Origin: Halanaerobiaceae bacterium
GTDB taxonomy: Bacteria > Bacillota > Halanaerobiia > Halanaerobiales > Halarsenatibacteraceae
Length of the DNA stretch: 46,173 nucleotides
Direction of reading: 5' to 3'
Assembly: GCA_007134885.1 (NCBI GenBank)
Contig: SLJX01000100.1
Location: forward strand, 1 to 46,173
The notes under the pieces were generated by a model. It was not told the origin of the DNA. It was given only the letters and a program-made list of their open reading frames with translations, and searched no databases. A program made the translations under genes and the position numbers. This document shows, one piece after another, positions 1 to 9,480 of this stretch; position 1 is the stretch's first letter, and each line of letters opens with the position of its first letter.

Positions 1-229
1 GACAGGGAAAATCTATAGTAATATAATAGGGACAAAATAGTAATATAAAGAGACAAAATAATATTTGACCAGGACAGATATAATCAGGCCAGATATATAT
101 GGAGATATGTTATCTGGAAAATAATTGTTGGGTTTATTATCAGAAAATCAGGAAAAATTGCAGGCGCTAACTTCAGGAAAAAAATATTAAACAGGAATAA
201 AGCATTCAAGAATATAAAAATTAAATAGA

Positions 230-530
230 ATTGTTTAATGCTTTGATGGGGAAGAGTAATCAGACAAAAGCTGTCTTGAGAGAGGGATGCCCTGGTTGAA
301 AGCATCCTGGCAGCTTCCTGAAGAAAACCACCCCGGAGCTGAAAACAGGAAATTTAGGAATGAGTTATGATTGAGGTTTAGTAATGTTTTCCGGCTGCAG
401 CCGTTATCAGCTGAGAAGAAGGCCATCAATTGCTTAATAATTATTGCCGGGCCTGAAATTAGAGTGGAACCGCGAACTAAACTGTTCGCCTCTAACCGGA
501 GAACCGGGAGGCGGGCAGTTTTTTTATTTT
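230..530 (+). promoter_or_regulatory. T-box leader upstream of thrS, specifier ACC (Thr)
   Basis: T-box core AGAGTGGAACCGCG at 461-474, then a terminator stem (CGCCTC...GGAGGCG inside AACTG...CAGTT) and T run at ~479-527. GAAA-ACC-accccGGAGCTG at 323-341 matches the specifier-loop context; ACC is a Thr codon. Confidence 0.92.
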
Positions 531-549
531 AAATAATTAAGCCAGGAGG

Positions 550-2514
550 ATGATATGCATGTCAGAAGTAAAAAGTGATTTAATTGAGGTAACACTGCCG
601 GATAATTCGGTTCTGGAAGTTGAAAGGGGTAAAACTGTTGCCGATGTTGCCTACAGTATTGGCAGCAATCTGGGAGATGATGCAGTTGCCGGTCTTGTGG
701 ATGGGGAAAAGGTAGATACCTACTATGAACTAAATGAAGACTGCCGGCTGGCAATCATTACTATTGATTCTGAAGATGGTCTTGATATTTTAAGACATAC
801 AGCTTCCCACATTATGGCTCAGGCTGTTAAAAGGCTCTATCAGGGGGTTAAGATAGCTATAGGTCCCACAATCAAGGATGGGTTCTATTATGATTTTGAC
901 CTCGAGGAAAATATTTCTCAGGATGATCTGGAAAAAATCAAACAGGAAATGCAAATTATAGTGGAGGAAGACCTCCCAGTCAGACGGAGAGAATATCCCC
1001 GGGATAAGGCTATAGAACTGATGAAAGAGCGGGATGAGGACTATAAAGTTGAATTGATTCAGGAGCTGCCTGATGAGGAAGTCAGCCTTTATCATCAGGG
1101 CGAATTTGTTGATCTTTGTGGAGGTCCTCATCTGCCTCGAACCGGCATGCTTCAGGCCTTTGAGCTTTTAAGTGTAGCAGGTGCTTACTGGCGAGGTGAT
1201 GAGAATAATCCCATGCTGCAGAGAATTTATGGAACAGCCTTTGCTGAAGAGGGGGAACTGGAGGATTATCTCAGGCAGAGGGAAGAGGCCAGAAAACGGG
1301 ATCATAACCGGCTGGGGCGAAAGATGGATTTATTTATGACGTCCGATGTAATCGGACAGGGTCTGCCTTTATTAAAACCTAAAGGAGCTAAAATTATTCA
1401 GCAGCTCCAGCGTTTTGTAGAAGATGAAGAAGAAAAGCGGGGATATATCAGAACGATGACTCCCTTCATGGCAAAAAAGGATCTTTATGAAATCTCCGGC
1501 CACTGGCAGCATTACAAGGATGACATGTTTGTTATTGGAGATGAAGATCAGGACGAAGAAGTTCTGGGGCTTCGCCCCATGACCTGCCCCTTTCAATTTA
1601 TGATCTATAAAGATAAGCTCCGCAGCTATCGAGATCTACCGATGCGTTTTTCCGAAACTTCGCCACTCTTTCGCAATGAAGCTTCTGGAGAAATGCATGG
1701 TCTAATCCGGGTCAGACAGTTTACCATTTCAGAAGGGCATCTGATCTGTACTCCAGAACAGCTGGAAAAGGAGTTTAGGGGTGTGCTGGATTTGATCAAT
1801 TACATGATGGAAACTCTGGGCATAGAGGAAGATATCTGGTACAGATTCTCAAAATGGGATCCGGAAAAAAAGGAGAAGTATATTGATAATGAACCTGCCT
1901 GGCATGATACCCAGAAGAAAATGGAAAGAATTCTGGAGAAAATTGATCTGGACCATACCGTTGCTGTTGGAGAAGCAGCCTTTTATGGCCCAAAACTTGA
2001 TATTCAGTTTGAAAATGTCCACGGCAAAGAAGATACCATAATAACAGTACAGATTGACTTCAGTCTGCCGGAACGTTTTAATATGACTTATATTGACAGC
2101 AACAATGAGGAACAGCGCCCCTATGTTATCCACCGGACTTCAATTGGCTGCTATGAAAGAACACTGGCAATGTTGATAGAAAAGTATGCCGGCGCTTTCC
2201 CCACCTGGCTGGCTCCGGTTCAGGTTAAGGTAATTCCTGTTTCTGATGATCAGCATCAGTATGCCGGGAAAATTGCCGATAGAATGCGGGATCACCTGAT
2301 CAGGGTTGAGGTGGATGATCGCGACGAGCAGGTTGGTTATAAAATTCGAGAAGCCCAGGTGGAACAGGTACCCTATATGCTGATTGTTGGCTCCCGGGAG
2401 GTTGAAAGTGAGACGGTTTCTGTTCGAGAACGCCGGGAGGGAGACCTGGGTGAGATGGAGCTGGATAAATTCATAGCCGATATTAATAGGGAAATTGCTG
2501 AAAAAAGAAGTTGA
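550..2514 (+). CDS. thrS: Threonyl-tRNA synthetase
   Basis: Full-length ORF with TGS domain start and class II motifs (RPMTCPFQF, FRNEASGEMHGLIRVRQF, HRTSIGCYERTLAMLIE); AGGAGG upstream; start ATG 550 or 559. Confidence 0.97.
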   Translation: MICMSEVKSDLIEVTLPDNSVLEVERGKTVADVAYSIGSNLGDDAVAGLVDGEKVDTYYELNEDCRLAIITIDSEDGLDILRHTASHIMAQAVKRLYQGVKIAIGPTIKDGFYYDFDLEENISQDDLEKIKQEMQIIVEEDLPVRRREYPRDKAIELMKERDEDYKVELIQELPDEEVSLYHQGEFVDLCGGPHLPRTGMLQAFELLSVAGAYWRGDENNPMLQRIYGTAFAEEGELEDYLRQREEARKRDHNRLGRKMDLFMTSDVIGQGLPLLKPKGAKIIQQLQRFVEDEEEKRGYIRTMTPFMAKKDLYEISGHWQHYKDDMFVIGDEDQDEEVLGLRPMTCPFQFMIYKDKLRSYRDLPMRFSETSPLFRNEASGEMHGLIRVRQFTISEGHLICTPEQLEKEFRGVLDLINYMMETLGIEEDIWYRFSKWDPEKKEKYIDNEPAWHDTQKKMERILEKIDLDHTVAVGEAAFYGPKLDIQFENVHGKEDTIITVQIDFSLPERFNMTYIDSNNEEQRPYVIHRTSIGCYERTLAMLIEKYAGAFPTWLAPVQVKVIPVSDDQHQYAGKIADRMRDHLIRVEVDDRDEQVGYKIREAQVEQVPYMLIVGSREVESETVSVRERREGDLGEMELDKFIADINREIAEKRS

Positions 2515-2539
2515 CTAAAGCTGATGAATCTGATATACT
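2511..2539 (+). promoter_or_regulatory. Sigma-A-type promoter for the infC operon
   Basis: TTGACT (2511-2516), 17-nt spacer, TATACT (2534-2539); the -35 box contains the thrS TGA stop (2512-2514). Confidence 0.75.
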
Positions 2540-2546
2540 CTTTTAT

Positions 2547-2730
2547 GTGAAAATAAAGTAGAAGCGCCTGCTTCTCACCAATAATGGGATTATTGGTTAA
2601 TACTGTTTCAGCTGAAAAGCAGAGGAGGTATGGCTGAAGTATGCCTTATTAAGCAAACCTGTTTCTGGTTAGCGGCTGAAAATCAGTTAGCTGGCGGGCG
2701 GTCTTTGTGACTTCCCGCTTTTTTAAATTT
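2547..2730 (+). promoter_or_regulatory. Structured infC-rpmI-rplT leader (L20-leader-like attenuator)
   Basis: Perfect hairpins AGAAGC-gcct-GCTTCT (2560-2575) and ACCAATAAT-ggg-ATTATTGGT (2577-2597), then a GCGGG...CCCGC stem with T run near 2696-2727, in the position of known L20/infC leaders. Family assignment is by position and architecture only. Confidence 0.55.
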
Positions 2731-2884
2731 AATTGGTTATGAAGATCAAAATATTCGCTGTAGCAGGCTCTCCCCTCTTGTTTTTTTAGACTGCAGGCTT
2801 GAGACTGCAGTAATATCAGTATAAGCAGTAATATAAGTATAAAACTTGAGGTAATTTATTTTAAAAAACTTGGAGGTGTATAAA

Positions 2885-3400
2885 ATCGTAGAAGATTTAC
2901 GGGTTAACAGACAGATTAATGCCCGGGAAGTAAGATTGATCAATCCCGAAGGAGAACAGATTGGTATAATGCCCCTGCAGAAGGCTCTGAAGGAGGCAGA
3001 AAATAGGGAACTGGATCTAGTAGAGGTTGCTCCCCAGGCTGATCCTCCGGTCTGCCGAATCATGGATTATGGTAAGTATAAATATGAGCAGGCTAAAAAA
3101 GAACAGGAAGCCAAGAAAAACCAGAATGTCATGAATGTTAAAGAGGTGCAGATGGGGGTCAAAATTGAAGATCATGATTTTAATGTAAAATTGAAACAGG
3201 CCCGGCGTTTTCTTAAAGATAAGGATAAAGTTAAGGTCAGAATTAAATTCCGGGGCCGGGAGATGATGCACAAACATCTGGGCTATGATCTCTGTGAGCG
3301 GCTTAAGGAAGAAACCAGTGATCTGGGAACGGTAGAGAGCGGTCCCAATATGGAAGGGCGAAATATGATGATGTTTATCGCACCTGATAGCGATAAATAA
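2885..3400 (+). CDS. infC: Translation initiation factor IF-3, apparent ATC start
   Basis: IF-3 sequence VNRQINAREVRLINPEGEQIGIMPL...; GGAGGTG (2872-2878) followed after 6 nt by ATC at 2885. The ORF-track start at 2870 (TTG) overlaps the SD. Confidence 0.93.
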   Translation: MVEDLRVNRQINAREVRLINPEGEQIGIMPLQKALKEAENRELDLVEVAPQADPPVCRIMDYGKYKYEQAKKEQEAKKNQNVMNVKEVQMGVKIEDHDFNVKLKQARRFLKDKDKVKVRIKFRGREMMHKHLGYDLCERLKEETSDLGTVESGPNMEGRNMMMFIAPDSDK

Positions 3401-3632
3401 TTTATCAATTTGCCAGTTAATTTATGTTAAATCAAGTTAAATTTATATAAATATGTAGTATATGCGTTAAATTTTCCAAAATATGTAGTAAGCTTTAAGC
3501 TTACCTTGTATTTTGAGGTATCTTGAGTTGTATTTATGTTGCATTAAGTATTTGTTAAATTATATACTATTAGATATAATATTGCAGCAGAGATTTATCA
3601 ACGTTCAATTTTGAATAAGAGGAGGGATTTCT

Positions 3633-3830
3633 GTGCCTAAAATGAAAACCCACAAAGGTATAGCTAAAAGAATTAAGAAAACTGGAACCGGAAAATTAAT
3701 GCGCAAGAAGGGATTTAAGAGTCATAAATTGACTAAAAAAAGCTCTAACCGTAAACACAGATTGCGTAAAGAAGTCGAGGTAAGCAAAGCTCACCGCCAG
3801 AAGTACAGACAGTTAGTTCAATCCCTGTAA
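3633..3830 (+). CDS. rpmI: Ribosomal protein L35 (bL35), GTG start
   Basis: [38 protein letters not shown] upstream. Confidence 0.97.
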   Translation: MPKMKTHKGIAKRIKKTGTGKLMRKKGFKSHKLTKKSSNRKHRLRKEVEVSKAHRQKYRQLVQSL

Positions 3831-3914
3831 TTCATTTCATTAAGCAAAGAATTAAAATAAAGAATTAAAATATAGACTGTTAATTAGTTTAATGCTGGAA
3901 AGGAGTGTTCCACC

Positions 3915-4268
3915 ATGCCGCGAGTAAAAAGAGGTAGCAAAGCCCGCCAACGACGGAAAAAGGTTCTTAAGAATGCCAAAGGGTTTTTTGGTTCCAGAAG
4001 CAAGTTGTTTCGTCCTGCCAAGCAGGCGGTAATGAAATCGCTTGATTATGCCTATCGAGATCGGAGAAGGCGCAAAAGAGATTTTCGCCGTCTCTGGATT
4101 ACCAGAATTAATGCTGCTGCCAGACAGGAAGGACTGTCCTACAGTCGCTTTATCAATGGCCTGAAGCAGGCTGATGTTGAAATTGATCGTAAAATTATGG
4201 CTGATCTGGCTGTTAATGATAAAGAAGCCTTTGCTGAACTGGTTAACCTGGCCAAGGCAGAACTTTAA
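3915..4268 (+). CDS. rplT: Ribosomal protein L20 (bL20)
   Basis: [39 protein letters not shown]; follows rpmI. Confidence 0.98.
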   Translation: MPRVKRGSKARQRRKKVLKNAKGFFGSRSKLFRPAKQAVMKSLDYAYRDRRRRKRDFRRLWITRINAAARQEGLSYSRFINGLKQADVEIDRKIMADLAVNDKEAFAELVNLAKAEL

Positions 4269-4290
4269 TAACAGCTCAATATCTTTTATT

Positions 4291-4319
4291 AAACCCGGGT
4301 ATTTTGCCCGGGTTTTTTT
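4291..4319 (+). terminator. Rho-independent terminator after rplT
   Basis: AAACCCGGG-tattttg-CCCGGGTTT followed by T run. Confidence 0.9.
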
Positions 4320-4337
4320 GCAGGAGTGAGATTTTTG

Positions 4338-5156
4338 ATGAAGGATTGGGAAAGAATATCCAGCAGGCAAAATAACAGGATTAAAAACCTGATCAAACTT
4401 CAACGAAAGAAGTTCCGCCAGCGGCAGGGACGCTTTCTGCTGGAAGGATTTAAACTGATTGAAACGGCTTTAAAGGCCGAGGCCGGAATTGAAGAATTTT
4501 ATCTCAGTCAGGAACTGGAGATTGAATCGGATGAAGTTCAGAACATAATTAAACATCTGCCTGCTGGGGTGGAACCAGTTATTTTAGAGGCTGACCTCTT
4601 TAACCGGGCAGTCACCACTGTTAATCCCCAGGGAGTTCTGGCAGTAGCCAGGAGCAGGGAAATTTTACTCAGTGAAATCTGGCAGCTTTCCGGTCCCCTG
4701 CTGCTGCTGGCTGAAGTCCAGGATCCAGGCAATCTCGGTACCATAATAAGAACTGCTGCTGCTGCCGATCTGGCCGGTTTACTTACTTTAAAGGGCTCAG
4801 TTGATATTTTTAACCCCAAGGTTGTGCGAGGGAGTATGGGCGGCATTTTTTCACTGCCGGTCTGCCAATCTATTACCCGGGCAGATATTAAGCAGAGCAT
4901 TGCTGGTGATCAACTTAAACCCCGCAGGCTGGTGGCTGCTGAACCGGGAGCCTCGCAGCCCTATTATGATTTTATCTTTGAGCGAGATGATATTATTATC
5001 ATAGGGAATGAAGCCAGGGGATTACCGCAAGATATTAAAAATTTCATTGACCGGGAAATTACCATTCCTCTGCCAGGCAGGATGGAATCTTTGAATGCAG
5101 CGGTTGCTGCTTCCATAGTGATTTTTGAAATGGTCAAAATTCTGGGACAGAATTAA
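4338..5156 (+). CDS. TrmH/SpoU-family RNA 2'-O-methyltransferase
   Basis: SpoU motifs (VQDPGNLGTIIRTAAAADLAG, IIIIGNEARGLP, IPLPGRMESLNAAVAASIVIFE). Track start GTG 4326 overlaps the AGGAG SD, so TTG 4335 or ATG 4338 is preferred. Confidence 0.9.
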   Translation: MKDWERISSRQNNRIKNLIKLQRKKFRQRQGRFLLEGFKLIETALKAEAGIEEFYLSQELEIESDEVQNIIKHLPAGVEPVILEADLFNRAVTTVNPQGVLAVARSREILLSEIWQLSGPLLLLAEVQDPGNLGTIIRTAAAADLAGLLTLKGSVDIFNPKVVRGSMGGIFSLPVCQSITRADIKQSIAGDQLKPRRLVAAEPGASQPYYDFIFERDDIIIIGNEARGLPQDIKNFIDREITIPLPGRMESLNAAVAASIVIFEMVKILGQN

Positions 5157-5180
5157 GCAGATTTTTTTGAAATTAGCTGC

Positions 5181-5209
5181 TTGCCAGAGTAAGGAGTCTG
5201 TGATATAAT
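5181..5209 (+). promoter_or_regulatory. Sigma-A-type promoter upstream of the yqzL-like ORF and pheST leader
   Basis: TTGCCA (5181-5186), 17-nt spacer, TATAAT (5204-5209). Confidence 0.8.
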
Positions 5210-5251
5210 TTATATATCAGGCATTTCATCAGGCTGAAGGGAGTGGTTAAT

Positions 5252-5383
5252 TTGGGGTGGACTGAACTTATTTTCTGGAATCTTTTTGAAAGAACCGGGT
5301 CTATAACGGCATATCTGGCCTATCGCAATGTATTTGAATTAGCTGCTGAGGAGAATCAAACAGGAATATCTCTGAAAGGCTGA
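5252..5383 (+). CDS. YqzL-like small protein (43 aa), TTG start, absent from ORF track
   Basis: Translation MGWTELIFWNLFERTGSITAYLAYRNVFELAAEENQTGISLKG; resembles the YqzL pattern (W..F..TG.I..YL.Y.E). GAAGGGAG upstream of the TTG. Confidence 0.7.
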   Translation: MGWTELIFWNLFERTGSITAYLAYRNVFELAAEENQTGISLKG

Positions 5384-5656
5384 GAAGGAGAGCATAAGCT
5401 GGAGACAACGAGCCTGGTAAATATTTTAGGGAGATGACGCCCTGGACTGCAAGCGTCATTCAGGCTGTGCCGGTGAAATTCGCTCTGGAGCTGGAAGTTG
5501 AAGGAGAATGATTAGACTTTACCGGGAGTAAACCCGTTATCAATCCTGAAGTGATCACAGAAATCAGCTTTACTATGATAAAATGCTGTTTTGCTGGATA
5601 ATAAGGGTGGTACCGCGAAGCTCTCGTCCCTATTTGTGGACGGGAGTTTTTTTAGT
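5375..5656 (+). promoter_or_regulatory. T-box leader upstream of pheST, specifier TTC (Phe)
   Basis: GGGTGGTACCGCG at 5605-5617; terminator CTCTCGTCC...GGACGGGAG plus T run (5621-5653); GAAA-TTC-gctctGGAGCTG at 5475-5493 gives the Phe codon TTC. Confidence 0.95.
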
Positions 5657-5795
5657 TTAAGATAATTTTAGCTGCTTTTAGCTATTCTGGTACTGATTTT
5701 ATTTTTTGTAAAGATATAGTCCAAAAATTAAATTATGCTAAAAAGTTAGACAGCCAGAGACAGCTTACAGTTTATTGTGGAGGTGAAGATTTAAT

Positions 5796-6824
5796 ATGAA
5801 CATTGAGGAAACAATTAATGAAGTGAAAGAGGAATTTCAGGAAATGTTTGCCGAAGCCCATGATAGTGAGAGCCTGGAAAAATTAAGAATCAGATTTTTA
5901 GGTAAAAATGGGCGGGTCAAAAAATTGTACGGAAAGATGGGCTCAATTCCTGATGAAAGCAAACCGGTTCTGGGTAAGGAATTGAATAAATTGAAACAGC
6001 AGATAACCCGACAACTGGAGGTCCGGCAGGAAAAAATTGAAGAAGAGAAGAAGAAACAGCAGCTTGAAGAAGAAAGGATTGATGTAACTCTTCCAGGCAC
6101 CAGAATTAAAACAGGAAGCCAGCACCCTCTCTCGCTGGTAACCGAGGAGCTGGAGGATATTTTTATCAGCATGGGATTTAAAATTGCTGAGGGTCCCGAG
6201 GTTGAAGATGAATATTATAATTTTAAGGCCCTAAATATTCCTGAAGATCATCCGGCTCGAGATCTGCAGGATACCCTTTATCTGGATGATCTCTATCTCC
6301 TGAGAACTCATACCTCTCCGGTTCAGGTCAGAACCATGGAGAAGACAAAGCCTCCGATTAAAATTATAGCTCCAGGAAGAGTTTACCGGGCTGATGAACT
6401 TGATGCTTCTCACTCACCTGTATTCCATCAGCTGGAGGGGCTGGTGGTGGACGATAAGATAACATTTGGTGATCTTAAGGGAACGATAAGTATTATGGTG
6501 GAGCAAATATTTGGTGAGGAACATTCTGTCCGTTTTCGACCCAGTTATTTCCCTTTTACCGAGCCCAGCGCTGAAGTTGATGTTTCCTGTATAGTCTGTG
6601 AGGGGAAGGGATGCAGCCTATGTTCCCGCACAGGCTGGCTGGAAATCATGGGTTCGGGAATGGTGCACCCCAAAGTTTTATCGATGTCCGACATTGATCC
6701 GAGAAGCTACAGCGGCTTTGCTTTCGGCATGGGTATAGACAGGATAGCTCTTTTAAAATATGGCATTGATGATATCAGATTGCTGCAGGAAAATGACCGG
6801 AGATTTTTGCAGCAGTTTAAATAA
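5796..6824 (+). CDS. pheS: Phenylalanyl-tRNA synthetase alpha subunit
   Basis: Conserved PheS sequence (RTHTSPVQVRTM, GRVYRADELDASHSPVFHQLEGLVVD, FAFGMGIDRIALLKYGIDDIRLLQENDRRFLQQF). Confidence 0.98.
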   Translation: MNIEETINEVKEEFQEMFAEAHDSESLEKLRIRFLGKNGRVKKLYGKMGSIPDESKPVLGKELNKLKQQITRQLEVRQEKIEEEKKKQQLEEERIDVTLPGTRIKTGSQHPLSLVTEELEDIFISMGFKIAEGPEVEDEYYNFKALNIPEDHPARDLQDTLYLDDLYLLRTHTSPVQVRTMEKTKPPIKIIAPGRVYRADELDASHSPVFHQLEGLVVDDKITFGDLKGTISIMVEQIFGEEHSVRFRPSYFPFTEPSAEVDVSCIVCEGKGCSLCSRTGWLEIMGSGMVHPKVLSMSDIDPRSYSGFAFGMGIDRIALLKYGIDDIRLLQENDRRFLQQFK

Positions 6825-6841
6825 TTATTCTGGAGGAGATA

Positions 6842-9322
6842 TTGGTGCAAATTTCTTACAACTGGCTTAATTCCTATATAGATATACCCTGTGAACCTAA
6901 AGAATTGAAGTACTTTTTGACCATGGCAGGACTGGAAGTTGAAGAAATGTTCTACCAGGGGGAGGGGTTGGATAAGATAATTACAGGAGAGATTATTGGG
7001 ATAAAAGATCACGAAAATGCTGATAACCTGAAGGTCTGTCAGGTGGACTGCGGAGAGAATAAAAGACAGATTGTCTGCGGAGCTTCCAATATAGCTGAAA
7101 ATCTCAAGGTAGCTGTAGCCCTGCCCGGCAGCCGTCTCCCCGGCGGTCTGAAAATAGAAGAAACTGAGCTGAGAGGGGTCAAGTCCAGCGGGATGATCTG
7201 TTCGGCAGATGAACTGGGATTGAAGGAGGAGAGACAGTCCGGCATTATGGAGCTGCCGGAGGAAGTTGAAGCAGGGGATCTGCTGGTAGAAGCACTTCTC
7301 CTTAATGATTATACTTATAAGCTGGATCTAACCCCGAATTATGCTCGCTGCCTGGGTCATTTAGGGGTTGCCCGGGAAGTTCGAGGGTTGAGCGATGAAA
7401 CTCTAGAAATAAACTGGCCTGAGCTTTTACCTGAAGATGACGGAAAGACTTTTCAGGCAGCAACCCCCGAAGTTGAGATACAGGATCCAGATCTCTGCCA
7501 GCGGTATACCTGCCGTCTCATAGAAGATGTTGAAATAAAAGCCTCTCCTCTATGGATGCAGCGCCGTCTGGAGGCAGCAGGCATCAGGCCAATTAATAAT
7601 ATTGTTGATATAACCAATTATGTAATGCTGGAATATAACCAGCCGCTCCATGCCTTTGATTACGATAATATTAACGGCAGAAAAATCATTGTCCGCCGGG
7701 CTAATCCGGGGGAAAGGCTTATCACCCTGGATGATGAAAAGAGGCAGCTAACTCCTGAAGTTCTGGTAATTGCTGATCGGGAAAAACCAGTCGGTCTGGC
7801 CGGGGTGATGGGAGGGGCAAACACCGAGGTAACAGAATCAACTGGCCGGGTATTGCTGGAGGCTGCCTCCTTTGATGCTGTCAATGTCAGAAGGACAGCA
7901 AAAAAATACGGCCTTTCCAGTGAATCCTCCCACAGATTTGAAAGAAAAATTGATATAACCGCAGTTGCTGAAGCCAGCCGCCGGGCCTGCTATCTGCTGG
8001 AAAGATATGCTGGAGGAAAGATTACTGAAGAAATGGTGGATTGCTATCCGGAACCCTGTGAAAAAAAGAAGCTGCAGCTTGAGACTGACAGGGTTAATAA
8101 TTTCCTGGGTGTTGAAATAGCAGGGGAAGAAATGAGTGATATGCTGACCGGACTGGGCTTTGAGGCTGATATGAAGGATGACTCCCGGATTGCAGTCAGC
8201 ATTCCGGGTTTTAGAAGAGATGTTGATGGTGAAGCCGACCTTATTGAAGAGATTGCCCGGGTTTATGGCTATAACAATATTCCCTATACCAGACCTGCCA
8301 GCGCTGAACCGGGAGGCCGTAACCCGGAACAGAAAGCCAGCTTAAAAATTAACCGGATTTTAAGAGGCCAGGGGCTTGAGGAAGTTAAAAATTTCAGCCT
8401 GAGGCCAAAAGATGATAATTTAACGGATTATCTTCAAGATTATTATAAATTTTATCTTGCTGTAACTGAGGGCAAATCTCGCAGTTCCAGGGAAGATAGC
8501 TTTGAAAGTAACTTTAAAAATAGCATTGTAAAGCTGAAAAATCCGCTCAGCCAGGCTTTTTCCAGAATGCGAATTTCACTATTACCGGGTTTGATAGAGG
8601 TATTATCCCTGAATTCCCGGAAGCAGGTTAAGGATATGTCAATTTATGAAACCGGCAGGGTATTTGTCTCCCGGGGAGAGAGAAATCGTCCTGTTGAAAC
8701 TGATAAAATTGGGCTCGCCAGCATGGGAGCGGCTTATGATCCTTGGAATTTATCAGCCCCGGATTATTTTTATTTAAAAGGGGCGGTAGAAAACCTGCTG
8801 GATAAGCTTGAAATTGACTCCTGGAGCTGGCAGAGAATAAAACTCGATATTTTCCATCCCGGTCGGGTCGCTGACCTTAAATTTAAGAATAAGAGGGTCG
8901 GGGTTTTAGGAGAGCTTCATCCTGATGTAATAGAAGAGTTTAAACTGCCGGCCAGAACCTCTGCTGTTGAACTGGATAAAAAACTTATTTATCAGGCTGC
9001 CGGTTATGAGAAAATTAGCTATCAGCAGATACCCCGATTCCCTTCAATATCCAGAGATCTGGCCCTTTTAATATCTGAAGATATCCCGGCCCGGGATGTT
9101 ATTGAGGCGGTGGAGGAGGCCGCGTCAGATATTTTAATCAGCACTGAAATATTTGATTTTTATCAGGGCGAGCAGATTCCCGAGGGCCGGAAGAGCCTGG
9201 CCTTAAATATGGTTTTTCAGGATTACAATAAAACTCTGAAGGAAGAAGAGGTTGAAAAGCAGGTTGATAATATAATAGAAGTTCTGGAAGATGAATTTCA
9301 GGCTAAAATAAGAGGAAAATAG
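6842..9322 (+). CDS. pheT: Phenylalanyl-tRNA synthetase beta subunit
   Basis: Full-length PheT with tRNA-binding, B3/B4, B5 and FDX-ACB-like segments; follows pheS. Start may be GTG 6845. Confidence 0.97.
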   Translation: MVQISYNWLNSYIDIPCEPKELKYFLTMAGLEVEEMFYQGEGLDKIITGEIIGIKDHENADNLKVCQVDCGENKRQIVCGASNIAENLKVAVALPGSRLPGGLKIEETELRGVKSSGMICSADELGLKEERQSGIMELPEEVEAGDLLVEALLLNDYTYKLDLTPNYARCLGHLGVAREVRGLSDETLEINWPELLPEDDGKTFQAATPEVEIQDPDLCQRYTCRLIEDVEIKASPLWMQRRLEAAGIRPINNIVDITNYVMLEYNQPLHAFDYDNINGRKIIVRRANPGERLITLDDEKRQLTPEVLVIADREKPVGLAGVMGGANTEVTESTGRVLLEAASFDAVNVRRTAKKYGLSSESSHRFERKIDITAVAEASRRACYLLERYAGGKITEEMVDCYPEPCEKKKLQLETDRVNNFLGVEIAGEEMSDMLTGLGFEADMKDDSRIAVSIPGFRRDVDGEADLIEEIARVYGYNNIPYTRPASAEPGGRNPEQKASLKINRILRGQGLEEVKNFSLRPKDDNLTDYLQDYYKFYLAVTEGKSRSSREDSFESNFKNSIVKLKNPLSQAFSRMRISLLPGLIEVLSLNSRKQVKDMSIYETGRVFVSRGERNRPVETDKIGLASMGAAYDPWNLSAPDYFYLKGAVENLLDKLEIDSWSWQRIKLDIFHPGRVADLKFKNKRVGVLGELHPDVIEEFKLPARTSAVELDKKLIYQAAGYEKISYQQIPRFPSISRDLALLISEDIPARDVIEAVEEAASDILISTEIFDFYQGEQIPEGRKSLALNMVFQDYNKTLKEEEVEKQVDNIIEVLEDEFQAKIRGK

Positions 9323-9480
9323 GCCGCTGCTAGCAGGATTTTATCTCCTGGCCGGGAAGTATATAAAAGGAATAGTAAAGAAAATATTTCCGGTCGGGAC
9401 GGTATTTAACCGCTTACGGGACGGTGTTTAACTGTTTTGTCTGTTAAGCGAGTAATAATTATAATCGGGGAGGATTCCTT

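Noticed and set aside
1-60. Two near-copies of ATAGTAATATAAxxGxGACAAA at the window start
   Set aside because: AT-rich and truncated by the window edge; too little context to assign a feature.
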